NCBI GenBank assembly: GCA_965220695.1
Contig: OZ244838.1
Span: forward strand, 3,844,001 to 3,908,000
Source of the DNA: UBA9620 sp965220695
Lineage (GTDB): Bacteria; Acidobacteriota; Vicinamibacteria; Vicinamibacterales; UBA8438
Direction of reading: 5' to 3'
DNA: 64,000 nt
Shown: piece after piece, positions 52,520-61,118 of the stretch
Position numbering within the stretch: the first letter of the stretch is position 1
How the letters are laid out: every line of letters starts with the position of its first letter
Translations under genes and position numbers: made by a program
The notes under the pieces: model-generated
What the model saw: the letters and a program-made list of their open reading frames with translations, nothing else
Told to the model about the DNA's origin: nothing
Databases searched by the model: none

Positions 52520-53344
52520 ATGCTCGGTACGGCACTGTCGGTCGCGGGACTCGCCGCGCTCGCGTGGCTGGCGCTGGTCGGGCTGCTTGCGTTGCAGGAG
52601 CGCCGCTTCATCTTCTTTCCGACGCGGGTCCTGGCCGCCGCCCCGGCCGATGTCGGGCTGCGCGCCGAGGAGCTGTCGATCACGACGTCAGACGGGGTGG
52701 CGCTCCATGGCTGGTGGATCGACGGTCCGAGCGATCGAGTACTGATCTGGTATCACGGCAACGCCGGCAACATCGGCGACCGGCTGCACAACGCACGGTG
52801 GTTCGTGGAGCAGCTCGGTGTGGCCGTCGTGCTGGTCGACTATCGCGGCTATGGGCGCAGTCAGGGGACAGCGGACGAAGCCGGGCTCTATCTCGACGGC
52901 CTGGCCATCTACGATGCCGTGGCGGCGCGATCGGTGCGGGCGCAGGATGTCGTCCTGTTCGGCCGGTCGCTGGGGGGTGCGGTCGCGATCGAGACCGCGC
53001 TACGGCGTCCCGCGGGGGCGGTCGTGCTCGAATCGGTGTTCCGCTCGGTGCCGGCGCTGGCGCGCGAGCACTACTGGTTCGTGCCGAGCGCCGTGGTCCG
53101 TACTGGCATGGACAACGAATCGAAGATCGGGCGCGTCCAGGCGCCCATGCTCCTGCTCCACGGCGACCGTGACGCCATCGTCCCGCTTGCGCACGGCCGC
53201 CGGCTGTTCGAGCTGGCGGCGCGCCCCGCACCCTTCCACGTCATCGAAGGCGCCGGGCACAACGACACGTATCTCGCCGGGGGCGCTCGCTACGTCGAGG
53301 TGTGGAAGGCGTTCCTCGAGGAGAACGCCGACCCGGCCGGGTGA
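52520..53344 (+). CDS. membrane-anchored alpha/beta hydrolase
   Basis: A 274-residue hydrolase; ATG 52520 has GGAGGTGA about 11 bases upstream. The N-terminal span is LSVAGLAALAWLALVGLLAL, then the family opening RFIFFPTRVL as in the FrsA/Bem46 group. The catalytic triad is Ser in FGRSLGGAVAIETAL, Asp in LHGDRDAIVPLAHGR and His in EGAGHNDTYLAGG; oxyanion-side residues are in YHGNAGNIGDR. The natural substrate is unknown. It is close to, but not clearly in an operon with, the CoA transferase (174-bp gap). Confidence 0.88.
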   Translation: MLGTALSVAGLAALAWLALVGLLALQERRFIFFPTRVLAAAPADVGLRAEELSITTSDGVALHGWWIDGPSDRVLIWYHGNAGNIGDRLHNARWFVEQLGVAVVLVDYRGYGRSQGTADEAGLYLDGLAIYDAVAARSVRAQDVVLFGRSLGGAVAIETALRRPAGAVVLESVFRSVPALAREHYWFVPSAVVRTGMDNESKIGRVQAPMLLLHGDRDAIVPLAHGRRLFELAARPAPFHVIEGAGHNDTYLAGGARYVEVWKAFLEENADPAG

Positions 53345-53374
53345 CACACCCGGCCGCCAGGGCGTACTGTGGGC

Positions 53375-54571
53375 TCACGGAGCCGGCTCGAGACGCAGCA
53401 GCGCGCCGTCGTCCTCGGCGTCCGTGAGCAGGTAGAGGAATCCGTCGGGCCCCTGGCGCACTTCCCGGATGCGCTGCCTGAGCTGGGTCAACATCGACTC
53501 GCGCCGCAGTTCCTCCATGTTCTCGTTGAACACGATCCGCTGCAGGTGGCCCGTGCCCGGTATTCCGCCCTGGCGCAGCGAGCCGACGAACACGTCGCCC
53601 TGCCACGCGGGAAACTGGTCGCCGGTGTAGACGGCCATGCCGGCGGCCGCGATGGCCGGCAGCCACACCACGAGCGGCGACTCGAATCCCTCGCGCGTCG
53701 GATGCTCGGAGACGCGCGCGCCGGGATAGAGACGCCCGAAGCTCATGAGCGGCCACCCGTAGTTGCGGCCCGGCAGGATGATGTTGATCTCGTCGCCGCC
53801 GTTGGGGCCGTTCTCATGGTTCCAGAGCTCGCCGGTCTCGGGGTGGACCATGAGGGCCAGCGTGTTGCGATGCCCCATCGTGTAGATCTCCGGCCGGTAG
53901 CCCGGCCGGTCGGCGAACGGGTTGTCGGGCGGCACCGAACCGTCGTCGTCGAGGCGCAGGACCTTGCCGCGCAGGCTGTCGGGCTCCTGCGCGACGTTGG
54001 CGACCCGGCCGCCGGTCGACATGTAGAGCTTGCCGTCACGGCCGAAGGCGACCCGCCCGTTGAGCCCCGAGTTGCCCTCGTAGGCCTCGGTGACGAGCAG
54101 GTCCTGAACATCGAGGAGTGCGCCCCCGTCGAGCCGGCCCCGCGCGAGCGCCGGTGACCCGCGGCCGTCGCCGGCCGGTTTCGTGTAGGTGAGATAGACG
54201 AGGCGGTTGTCGGCGAACTCGGGATGGACGGCCACGTCCATGAGGCCGCCGTTGCCGTCGGTCCGGATCTGCGGCAGGCCGGAGATGGGCTGCGGGTCGA
54301 GCACGCCGTCGCGGACGCGGCGGAGACGGCCGTCCCGCTCGGTGATCAGCATGCCGCCGTCCGGAAGGAACGCGATGGCCCAGGGATGGGAGAGCCCGCC
54401 GGCCACGATGCTGACGCGGATCTTGTGCTGCTCGGCCGTATCGAACACCCAGGGGCCGTCACCCAACGGCGGCACCGGTACGCCGATCGGCGCCTGCTCC
54501 TGCGCCTGGCTGATCGTGAGCATACAGAGCAGCAACGGCGCCGCCAGGAGCACGGAACGTCTGACCCTCAT
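53375..54571 (-). CDS. exported PQQ-dependent aldose sugar dehydrogenase
   Basis: A 398-residue protein with a signal peptide (VLLAAPLLLCMLTISQAQEQ). The GSDH beta-propeller segments are clear: GGLSHPWAIAFLPDGGMLIT with the catalytic region PWAIAFLPD, AYEGNSGLNGRVAFGRDGKL, PYGHRNTL-like GHRNTLALMVHPETGELWNH followed by ENGPNGGDEINIILPGRNYG, and YTGDQFPAWQGDVFVGSLRQ. These oxidise aldoses with PQQ in the periplasm. No PQQ biosynthesis genes are in the window. Confidence 0.93.
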   Translation of the reverse strand: MRVRRSVLLAAPLLLCMLTISQAQEQAPIGVPVPPLGDGPWVFDTAEQHKIRVSIVAGGLSHPWAIAFLPDGGMLITERDGRLRRVRDGVLDPQPISGLPQIRTDGNGGLMDVAVHPEFADNRLVYLTYTKPAGDGRGSPALARGRLDGGALLDVQDLLVTEAYEGNSGLNGRVAFGRDGKLYMSTGGRVANVAQEPDSLRGKVLRLDDDGSVPPDNPFADRPGYRPEIYTMGHRNTLALMVHPETGELWNHENGPNGGDEINIILPGRNYGWPLMSFGRLYPGARVSEHPTREGFESPLVVWLPAIAAAGMAVYTGDQFPAWQGDVFVGSLRQGGIPGTGHLQRIVFNENMEELRRESMLTQLRQRIREVRQGPDGFLYLLTDAEDDGALLRLEPAP

Positions 54572-54647
54572 GCGAACCTCCCGCGTGAGCTGAACCCGGA
54601 TCCAGAATGACTGCCGCTACTATAGCCCGTCACCCGCCCGTGGCTGA

Positions 54648-55829
54648 TTACGGCAGTGGGAGAAGCGGCTGCACGCCATCGGGCAGGTGCTGGTCGAACG
54701 CCGCCAGCAGCGCGGCGTCGGCCGCGTGGGCGCCCATCAGCGCGACCATGTCCACCAGATCCTGCACACCGAACACGCGCTCTGCGCGCGCGTAGGTCTC
54801 GGCGCCGACGTTATGATCGCCGAAGAGCTCGCGGCCGAACGCGATCAGGACGGCGTCCTGCTCGTCAATACCGGACAAGGGGCGTCGATGGCGAACGATC
54901 TCGATGACTTCCGGATCGACGCCGGCCTCCCGGGCCTGCGGCTCGTGGACGCTCCAGTCGTGCTGCGAGTCGTGCGCGCGCGCCGTCACCAGAATCGCGA
55001 GCTGCATGAGCCGGCGTCCCACTCTGGCTTCCAGCGTCCGCAGTCCGGCTCCGTAGCTGCGGATGACCGCCGGACCGATCCCCGAGGGAGACAGCATGCG
55101 GCCGTAGAGCACCGACACCGACGCCCGGCTCTCCGGGCTTCGAAGCGGCAGACGGCTCCTCGAATCGGGGTGGATGTCTTCCGGATGGGTGAAGGGCAGC
55201 GGGAGGGACTGTCGCCAGCCGGCCGGCATCCGCTGATTGAAGGCGGTGAGCGTGGCCGCGGTGCTCGCATAGCGGCCCATCACATCGATGACGTCGACCA
55301 GGTTGGTCTTGCCCAGCAGCCCCAGCGCCCGCGCGTAGGTGCCGGCGTCGAGCCGGCGCGTGCCGAACAGCTCTCGCCCGACCTCGATGATGATCGCTTC
55401 GCGGTCGCTCAGCGCGGTAATCGGCTGCCGGTGCCGCACGATGTCGATGATGCCCGTGTCGAGACCGACGGCGAGCGCTTCCAGCTCGTGCAGCGCCCAC
55501 TCGTAGGGTTGATCGTACTCGCGCGCCGTCGTCAGAATGGTCAGCTCCGTGAGCTGACGTCCCATCGGTGCGTCGAACCGCAGACTCGCGCCCGACCCGT
55601 GCAACCGCAGCGCCGCGGCGCCCGTCGGCGCGCCGGCCGGACCCTCGACCGCGGCATCGTAGGCCGCGCGGCGCGCGGCATCGAGCTCCTCGCGATCGAC
55701 CGGCGGCAGGCGGCTGCGCGACACGGGATGGACGTCGTCGGGGAGCTGGCCGGCGTTCGCGACCGGCAACCCGGTTGCGAGGACACCGGTCGACGCGAGC
55801 ATGGCCGCCGTCTGTATCCATCGCCGCAT
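54648..55829 (-). CDS. exported protein with two carboxymuconolactone-decarboxylase-like domains
   Basis: A 393-residue protein from ATG 55829. The signal peptide (AAMLASTGVLATGLPVANA) is followed by two similar CMD/AhpD-like halves. Half 1: PMGRQLTELTILTTAREYDQ, PYEWALHELEALAVGL, VRHRQPITALSDREAIIIEV. Half 2: RVGRRLMQLAILVTARAHDS, QHDWSVHEPQAREAGV, VRHRRPLSGIDEQDAVLIAF. The AhpD CxxC pair is absent; the histidines in WALHE and WSVHE are kept in both halves, so this is the decarboxylase-like rather than the thiol-peroxidase type. Export and duplication are unusual; the substrate is unknown. Confidence 0.85.
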   Translation of the reverse strand: MRRWIQTAAMLASTGVLATGLPVANAGQLPDDVHPVSRSRLPPVDREELDAARRAAYDAAVEGPAGAPTGAAALRLHGSGASLRFDAPMGRQLTELTILTTAREYDQPYEWALHELEALAVGLDTGIIDIVRHRQPITALSDREAIIIEVGRELFGTRRLDAGTYARALGLLGKTNLVDVIDVMGRYASTAATLTAFNQRMPAGWRQSLPLPFTHPEDIHPDSRSRLPLRSPESRASVSVLYGRMLSPSGIGPAVIRSYGAGLRTLEARVGRRLMQLAILVTARAHDSQHDWSVHEPQAREAGVDPEVIEIVRHRRPLSGIDEQDAVLIAFGRELFGDHNVGAETYARAERVFGVQDLVDMVALMGAHAADAALLAAFDQHLPDGVQPLLPLP

Positions 55830-55878
55830 GACCGCCTCCTTCGTTTCCGTAGCAGCCCGTGGCAAGAGCTGACGAACA

Positions 55879-55899
55879 GGGCAACCACAAGGGTTGCCC
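55879..55899. repeat. REP-like hairpin, also at 39272-39292
   Basis: GGGCAACC-ACAAG-GGTTGCCC, followed by CCTACAGGT and preceded by ACA, is identical over the core to the copy at 39272-39292. About 12-28 bases upstream lies AGCAGCCCGTGGCAAGA (55851-55867), which resembles the MITE terminus. The copy is in a short intergenic gap between the CMD protein start and the exonuclease gene end. Confidence 0.7.
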
Positions 55900-55957
55900 C
55901 TACAGGTATTTTCCCTCTTCTCGCCCGCGTGGCAAGACGCGACTCGGAAATCGGGGC

Positions 55958-56731
55958 TCACAATGACAGGTCGACGCCGACCGGGCAGTGATCGGAGCCG
56001 GTTGTCTGCGGCCAGATAAAGGCATCGGTGACCCGTTTCGCCGCGGCCGGCGAGGCCAGCACGTAGTCGATACGCCAGCCGACGTTCCGCTCGCGTGCGC
56101 CTCCCCACTGCCGCCACCAGGTGTAGTGGCCCGGCGCGCCGGCGTGGCGGGCGCGGAACGTGTCCACCCAACCGGCGCGCAACCAGCGATTCAGCTCGGC
56201 CCGCTCCGCCGGGAGGAACCCGCTGGTCGTGGTGTTCGATGCCGGCCGCGCGAGGTCGATTGCCTCGTGGGCCGTGTTGTAGTCGCCGATCACGAAGACG
56301 GGTCCACGGCGCCGGAGCGTCTGAAGGCGCTCGAAGACCGCCGCGTAGAAGTCGAGCTTGTACGGCACGCGACTGTTGTCGCGGTCGCGGCCGCTCCCCT
56401 TTGGAAAATAGACCGACGCCACGGACAGCCGCCCGAAGCTGGCGATGACGAGGCGGCCCTCTGCGTCGAAGCGCGGTTCGCCCAGAGAGGATTCCACCCG
56501 GGTGGACGGTTCGCGGGAATAGATGGCGACGCCGCTGTACCCGGGCCGCTCCGCCGGCGCAAAGGTCGCGTGCCAACCCGGCGGGGTCCGCACACCCGGA
56601 TCCAACTGGTGTTCGAAGGCGCGCACTTCCTGGATGCCGACGACGTCGGCGCCCGAGACCTCCAGGAACTGGAGAAACCCCTTGCGGGCACAGGCCCGCA
56701 GTCCATTGACATTCCAGCTCACGATGCGCAT
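55958..56731 (-). CDS. xthA: exodeoxyribonuclease III
   Basis: A 257-residue base-excision repair nuclease. The start RIVSWNVNGLRACARKGFLQ carries the Asn of the SWNVNG motif; E in GIQEVRA is the Mg-binding glutamate; YSGVAIYSR, FPKGSGRDRDNSRVPYKLDF, VIGDYNTAHEAIDL and the terminal TTGSDHCPVGVDL with the catalytic Asp-His follow. ATG 56731 is the natural start. It cuts abasic sites and degrades 3' ends. It is divergent from the TonB receptor gene. Confidence 0.95.
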   Translation of the reverse strand: MRIVSWNVNGLRACARKGFLQFLEVSGADVVGIQEVRAFEHQLDPGVRTPPGWHATFAPAERPGYSGVAIYSREPSTRVESSLGEPRFDAEGRLVIASFGRLSVASVYFPKGSGRDRDNSRVPYKLDFYAAVFERLQTLRRRGPVFVIGDYNTAHEAIDLARPASNTTTSGFLPAERAELNRWLRAGWVDTFRARHAGAPGHYTWWRQWGGARERNVGWRIDYVLASPAAAKRVTDAFIWPQTTGSDHCPVGVDLSL

Positions 56732-56893
56732 GGCGCGAGGGTCCGGGCTCTCTGGCATCCGTACCATACACACGAATCCGCCCCGCACCGCCACCGGTCG
56801 ACCACGACGGGCACCTCTCCGAACCGGCCGGGGACCGATCGAACGTGTCGCTGCGCCGGACGGCTTCCCGGTGCAGGCAATAATGTACCGGAG

Positions 56894-59617
56894 ATGGAAC
56901 ACCCGCTCGGACGCCGATTGCCCGCGTTGGCGGTCCGTCGTCCACATCGCCGGTCGTCCGCAATCGGCGCCGGCCGGCTGCTCGTCATCACCGCGGTCCT
57001 GCTGAGCGTCCTGCACCCGCGGGCAGCCCGGGCGCAGTCCACGGCGATTGCCGGACGCGTCACCGACGAACAGGGGGCCGCGGTGCCCGGAGTATTGGTG
57101 AGCACTCTCTCGCCGGCGCCCGGAACCGTGTTCGCCGCGTACAGCGATGGAACCGGCGCCTACACCCTGTTGTTGGAGCCGGGGACCTACACCCTGACCT
57201 TCACGCTGAGCGGCTTCGAAACACAACAACGCGCGGACGTGCAGGTGACGGCCGGAGACACAACCATCCTCGACGTGATGCTGCCCATCGCGGTGTTCGC
57301 CGAGCAGGTCGATGTGGTCGGGGTCACCCCGCTGGGTGGGGTCGGCGTCAGCCGGGACCGCCTGGCGGCGGTGATCTCGGTGATCGACTCGGGCGACCTC
57401 GCGGCGCGGGGCTCGCCCTCGATGGCCGACGCGCTGAACGAGCGTCTCGGCGCTATCGCGCTGGAGGGTACGACCACCAACCTTTTCCAACCGACGCTCC
57501 GTTATCGCGGCTTCAGCGCGTCACCGCTGATCGGCCTCCCGCAGGGTATCGCCGTCTATCAGAACGGCGTACGGATCAACGAGCCGTTCGGCGACACGGT
57601 GCAGTTCGACCTCCTGCCGCAGTTCGCCCTCGACCGCGTGCAGCTCAGCGCCGGAACCGATCCGACCTTCGGACTGAACGCCCTCGGCGGCGCACTGACG
57701 CTCGGTCTCAAGAACGGGTTCGAGCACCCGGGCTTCAGCGGCGAACTCTCCGCCGGCGCGTTCGGCCGGTTCACCGCCACGGCGGGGTACGGCGCCAACC
57801 GCGGGCCGTGGGCGCTCTACGCCGGCGCGACACATTTCAACGAAGACGGGTGGCGGGTCGCGTCGCCCTCCGAGGTCACGCAGACGTTCGCCGACGTCGG
57901 GTACCGTACGGCGCGCGTGGATGCCGGGGTGAGCGTCACCTACGCCGACACCCGCCTGAACGGCAACGCGCCCGCGCCGATCGAGCTGCTGCAGGCCGAC
58001 CGGACCGCCGTCTTCACGTTCCCGGACACGACCGAAAACCGGCTTGCGTTCGTGCAAGGCCGGGCGAACATCGCCACGTCCAGCACCTGGTCGGTGCAGG
58101 TCACCGGCTATTACCGCGATCTCGATCGGCGCACGCTGAACGGCGACGAGGCGGAGTTCAGTGTCTGCGACGACGACGCGCTGCCCGCCGGCGCTCCCGT
58201 CCAGACACTCTGCTTCGGTGCGGTCGACGATGACGACGATGACCACGGGGACTTCGGCGCCGGCGATGCCGGTGACGTCGCCGCAGCGCCTCTGGTCGAC
58301 CTGCAGTCCGGACGCTTCATCACCAGCCTGGACGCCGCCGGCGATGCCGCCTTCAACCGGACCACGACACGTGCGCAGGGGTACGGCGCCGCGCTGCAGG
58401 CGACCGCGACGGCCGCCGTCGGCGGGCGTGACAACGTGCTGATGATTGGAGCCTCGGCGGATCTGGCCGACGTCGCCTTCACGTCGCTCAGTGAAATCGG
58501 TACGCTGACCGCGGAGCGGGGCGTCGCCGGTTCGGGGCTGCTGGCCGGCATCCACGGCCTCGGGGGCGACGATCTGTTCAACACCGGTATCGAGACCGCG
58601 AACCAGGGCGTCGGGCTCTATTTCAGCGACACCTTCTCGTTGACCGAGCGCGCTCACGTGACCGTCTCGGGCCGCTACAATCACGTCGGTCTCGACATCG
58701 CGGATCAGCTCGGTACGGCGCTCGACGGCACGCACACCTTCGCGCGCTTCAACCCGTCCGCCGGCATCGTCTACCAGACGGGCGGCGGCGCAGCGATATT
58801 CGCCCGGTACTCCGAGTCGAACCGGGCGCCCACGGCGGCGGAACTGAGTTGCGCCGACCCGGACGAACCGTGCCGCATCCCGAACGCGTTCGTCTCCGAC
58901 CCACCACTCGAGCAGGCTGTCGCACGATCTGTCGAAACGGGCATCCGTGGTCGCTGGGCCGCCGAGTTCGGACAGGGAGAGTGGTCCGTGTCGGCGTATC
59001 GGACCCGGATCGACGACGACATACTGTTCATCGCGTCGCCCGCGCTCATCGGGACCGGGTACTTTCAGAACGCCGGCGCCACTGCGCGCGCCGGGCTCGA
59101 TATCGAGTTGCACGGCCGAACCGGCAGGACGAACTGGTACGCCAGCTTCGGACTGGTGGAGGCGACCTTCGAATCGCCGGCGCAACTGCCCAGTGACGAG
59201 GAGGTCAACGACGCCGCCTCGGACGAGGGCACGATCGCGGTCGAGCCCGGCGACCGCCTGCCCGGCATCCCGCGCCACAGTCTCAAGGCCGGCGTCGGCC
59301 ACGGGATCACGGATGCCTGGGAGCTGGCCGTCGAGACGGTCGTCGCGTCGAGCCGCATCTTCGTCGGGGATGAAGGCAACGACCAGGTCGCGCTCGACGG
59401 CTACGGAGTGCTCAACCTCCGTTCGTCGTATCGCTTCGGGCGCGGCGTCGAGCTGTTCGCACGGATCGACAACCTGCTCGACACGCGCTACGCGACGGCC
59501 GGCGTGCTCGCCGAGCTCGAGCTTCAGTTGAGCGAGGCGCCGGACGCCAGCGATCCCCGGTTCATCGCGCCCGGCACCCCGCGCAGCGCCTTCGCCGGCG
59601 TGCGCGTGCGATTCTGA
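56894..59617 (+). CDS. TonB-dependent receptor with carboxypeptidase-like domain
   Basis: A 907-residue outer-membrane receptor. After a signal peptide (GRLLVITAVLLSVLHPRAAR) comes a carboxypeptidase regulatory-like domain (STAIAGRVTDEQGAAVPGVL, LSGFETQQRADVQVTAGDTT). Then come the plug (MADALNERLGAIALEGTTTN, INEPFGDTVQFDLLPQFALD followed by RVQLSAGTDPTFGLNALGGA) and a barrel that ends in aromatic F (SAFAGVRVRF). One extracellular loop has a string of acidic residues VDDDDDDHGDFGAGDAGD. The substrate is unknown. ATG 56894 follows the GTACCGGAG ribosome-binding area. Confidence 0.92.
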   Translation: MEHPLGRRLPALAVRRPHRRSSAIGAGRLLVITAVLLSVLHPRAARAQSTAIAGRVTDEQGAAVPGVLVSTLSPAPGTVFAAYSDGTGAYTLLLEPGTYTLTFTLSGFETQQRADVQVTAGDTTILDVMLPIAVFAEQVDVVGVTPLGGVGVSRDRLAAVISVIDSGDLAARGSPSMADALNERLGAIALEGTTTNLFQPTLRYRGFSASPLIGLPQGIAVYQNGVRINEPFGDTVQFDLLPQFALDRVQLSAGTDPTFGLNALGGALTLGLKNGFEHPGFSGELSAGAFGRFTATAGYGANRGPWALYAGATHFNEDGWRVASPSEVTQTFADVGYRTARVDAGVSVTYADTRLNGNAPAPIELLQADRTAVFTFPDTTENRLAFVQGRANIATSSTWSVQVTGYYRDLDRRTLNGDEAEFSVCDDDALPAGAPVQTLCFGAVDDDDDDHGDFGAGDAGDVAAAPLVDLQSGRFITSLDAAGDAAFNRTTTRAQGYGAALQATATAAVGGRDNVLMIGASADLADVAFTSLSEIGTLTAERGVAGSGLLAGIHGLGGDDLFNTGIETANQGVGLYFSDTFSLTERAHVTVSGRYNHVGLDIADQLGTALDGTHTFARFNPSAGIVYQTGGGAAIFARYSESNRAPTAAELSCADPDEPCRIPNAFVSDPPLEQAVARSVETGIRGRWAAEFGQGEWSVSAYRTRIDDDILFIASPALIGTGYFQNAGATARAGLDIELHGRTGRTNWYASFGLVEATFESPAQLPSDEEVNDAASDEGTIAVEPGDRLPGIPRHSLKAGVGHGITDAWELAVETVVASSRIFVGDEGNDQVALDGYGVLNLRSSYRFGRGVELFARIDNLLDTRYATAGVLAELELQLSEAPDASDPRFIAPGTPRSAFAGVRVRF

Positions 59618-59719
59618 CGCCGCCGGCCGCGCGGCCATCCCCGACACCGAACCCGCCGCGCCATCCTCGAGGACGAGGCCTTCTCTCGCACGGATCTCGA
59701 CGTTGTCCGGCTCCGGCGA

Positions 59720-60724
59720 TCAGTTGATCGAGTCCATCATGAACTTCTGCACGCTCCCGCTGAGCTGCGCGACGAACACGTCGCCCGTGTGCGAGACGGT
59801 CATCCCGTGTCCACCGCCGCCGCCGTTCAGCTCGGCCAGGATCGCACCGTCGAGCTCCCGGAGCGCGCCGCCGGCCCAGATCTGCTGCTCCCTGGTGACG
59901 AAGAGCGCCTGCACACCGGTGAGGTCGGCCCATTCGTCGAGGAACGCCCCCTCGGCGTCGAACACCTGGACCCGGCGATTGTCCCGGTCGACCGCGTACA
60001 CGCGGCCGTCGCCGGCGACGGCGATGCCGTGCGGCAGACCGAACTCGCCCGGTCCGGCGCCGCGCGATCCCCACTCGCCGATGTACTCGCCCGCACCGGA
60101 GAATCGGACGATGCGGGCGTTGCCGTAGCCGTCGCTGACGTAGAGGTCGCCATTCGGGGCGAACGCGATGTCGGTCGGCAGGTTGAACGTGTCCCGCCCG
60201 GCGCCGGACACCCCTTTCGTGCCAAGCTCCATCAGCAGCTCACCGCTCTCGCGCAGCTTGTAGATGACGTGGCCGGGCGCGTCGACCACCCAGACATGGC
60301 CGTCGGGATCGACCCGGATGGCGTGTGCGCCGCAGGCATGGCAGCCCGCCGCGCCATACACGGCCGAGTAGCCCGAGGCGCCCGGCGACCGGGCGTCCGC
60401 CGCGACGGCGGTGACCTTGCCATTGCTGAAAAGCCCTTCGCCCCACGCCCGCACGAACGCGCCGTCCGGTTCGAACACCATGATCGGCTGCGCGCCGCGG
60501 TGCAGCACCAGGATGTTGCCGTCGGCGCCGGTCGCCACGGCGACGACCTGACCGAAGTTCCAGGGCGCCGGGGTCCCGGCCGCCGTCGTGGCCGGCAACG
60601 GCCAGTCCGGCGCCTCGGTGTAGGCCGGGGCCGGCGGCTGGGCGGGCGCGGCGGACGCCGCCAGGACACCCGCCACCGCGAATGCAACGGCGAACCGCCA
60701 AAGGGAATGCACCGGCTTGCGCAT
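59720..60724 (-). CDS. secreted NHL-repeat beta-propeller protein
   Basis: A 334-residue exported protein. Signal: FAVAFAVAGVLAASAAPAQP. Repeats of the NHL type: VAVATGADGNILVLHRGAQP, AIRVDPDGHVWVVDAPGHVI, DIAFAPNGDLYVSDGYGNAR and GIAVAGDGRVYAVDRDNRRV followed by QVFDAEG. A Cys pair AAGCHACGAHA in the middle is odd for the family and could bind haem as a CHACGAH variant or zinc, but it does not match CxxCH. NHL propellers bind ligands or lyase substrates; the role is unknown. A second NHL gene is at the window end. Confidence 0.85.
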   Translation of the reverse strand: MRKPVHSLWRFAVAFAVAGVLAASAAPAQPPAPAYTEAPDWPLPATTAAGTPAPWNFGQVVAVATGADGNILVLHRGAQPIMVFEPDGAFVRAWGEGLFSNGKVTAVAADARSPGASGYSAVYGAAGCHACGAHAIRVDPDGHVWVVDAPGHVIYKLRESGELLMELGTKGVSGAGRDTFNLPTDIAFAPNGDLYVSDGYGNARIVRFSGAGEYIGEWGSRGAGPGEFGLPHGIAVAGDGRVYAVDRDNRRVQVFDAEGAFLDEWADLTGVQALFVTREQQIWAGGALRELDGAILAELNGGGGGHGMTVSHTGDVFVAQLSGSVQKFMMDSIN

Positions 60725-61118
60725 GTGACACCTCCTGACCGGACGCCCGCCGCCAGCGCGGGCGCCTTGCATGTCCACGAGTAGGACAGACCTTCCTGAT
60801 CAAGACACTGTTGTACACCACGGCCGACGCCGGGATGCCTGTCGTCCACGGCTGAGCCCCAAATGACGGTGACCAGGTGCCGATCGCTTCGGCAAGGCAG
60901 GCCCGTCCTGCGGGAATCACGTTGTTCTCCTTGCCGCCACACGCCGTCGATCGGCGCCTCTCGGGGGTGTGCGACGTTGGGCCACGGAGGGGAGTCTCGC
61001 GGACCGACGCGTGACCGGCCACGCGTGCGGACCAGTGTGACCATGTCCCGGCAGAGCTGTCAATTCGCGATGCATCGGCAGGGCGAAGGCCACGTGATAC
61101 GGTTGGCGGACCGGAACC
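60725..61118. other. gene-free stretch with no supported feature
   Basis: Divergent gap between the NHL protein gene and the third ADOP permease. I see no reliable gene, repeat or regulatory motif. The minus strand contains scattered protein-like pieces (for example DDRHPGVGRGVQQ) but no start-to-stop reading that convinces. Confidence 0.5.
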
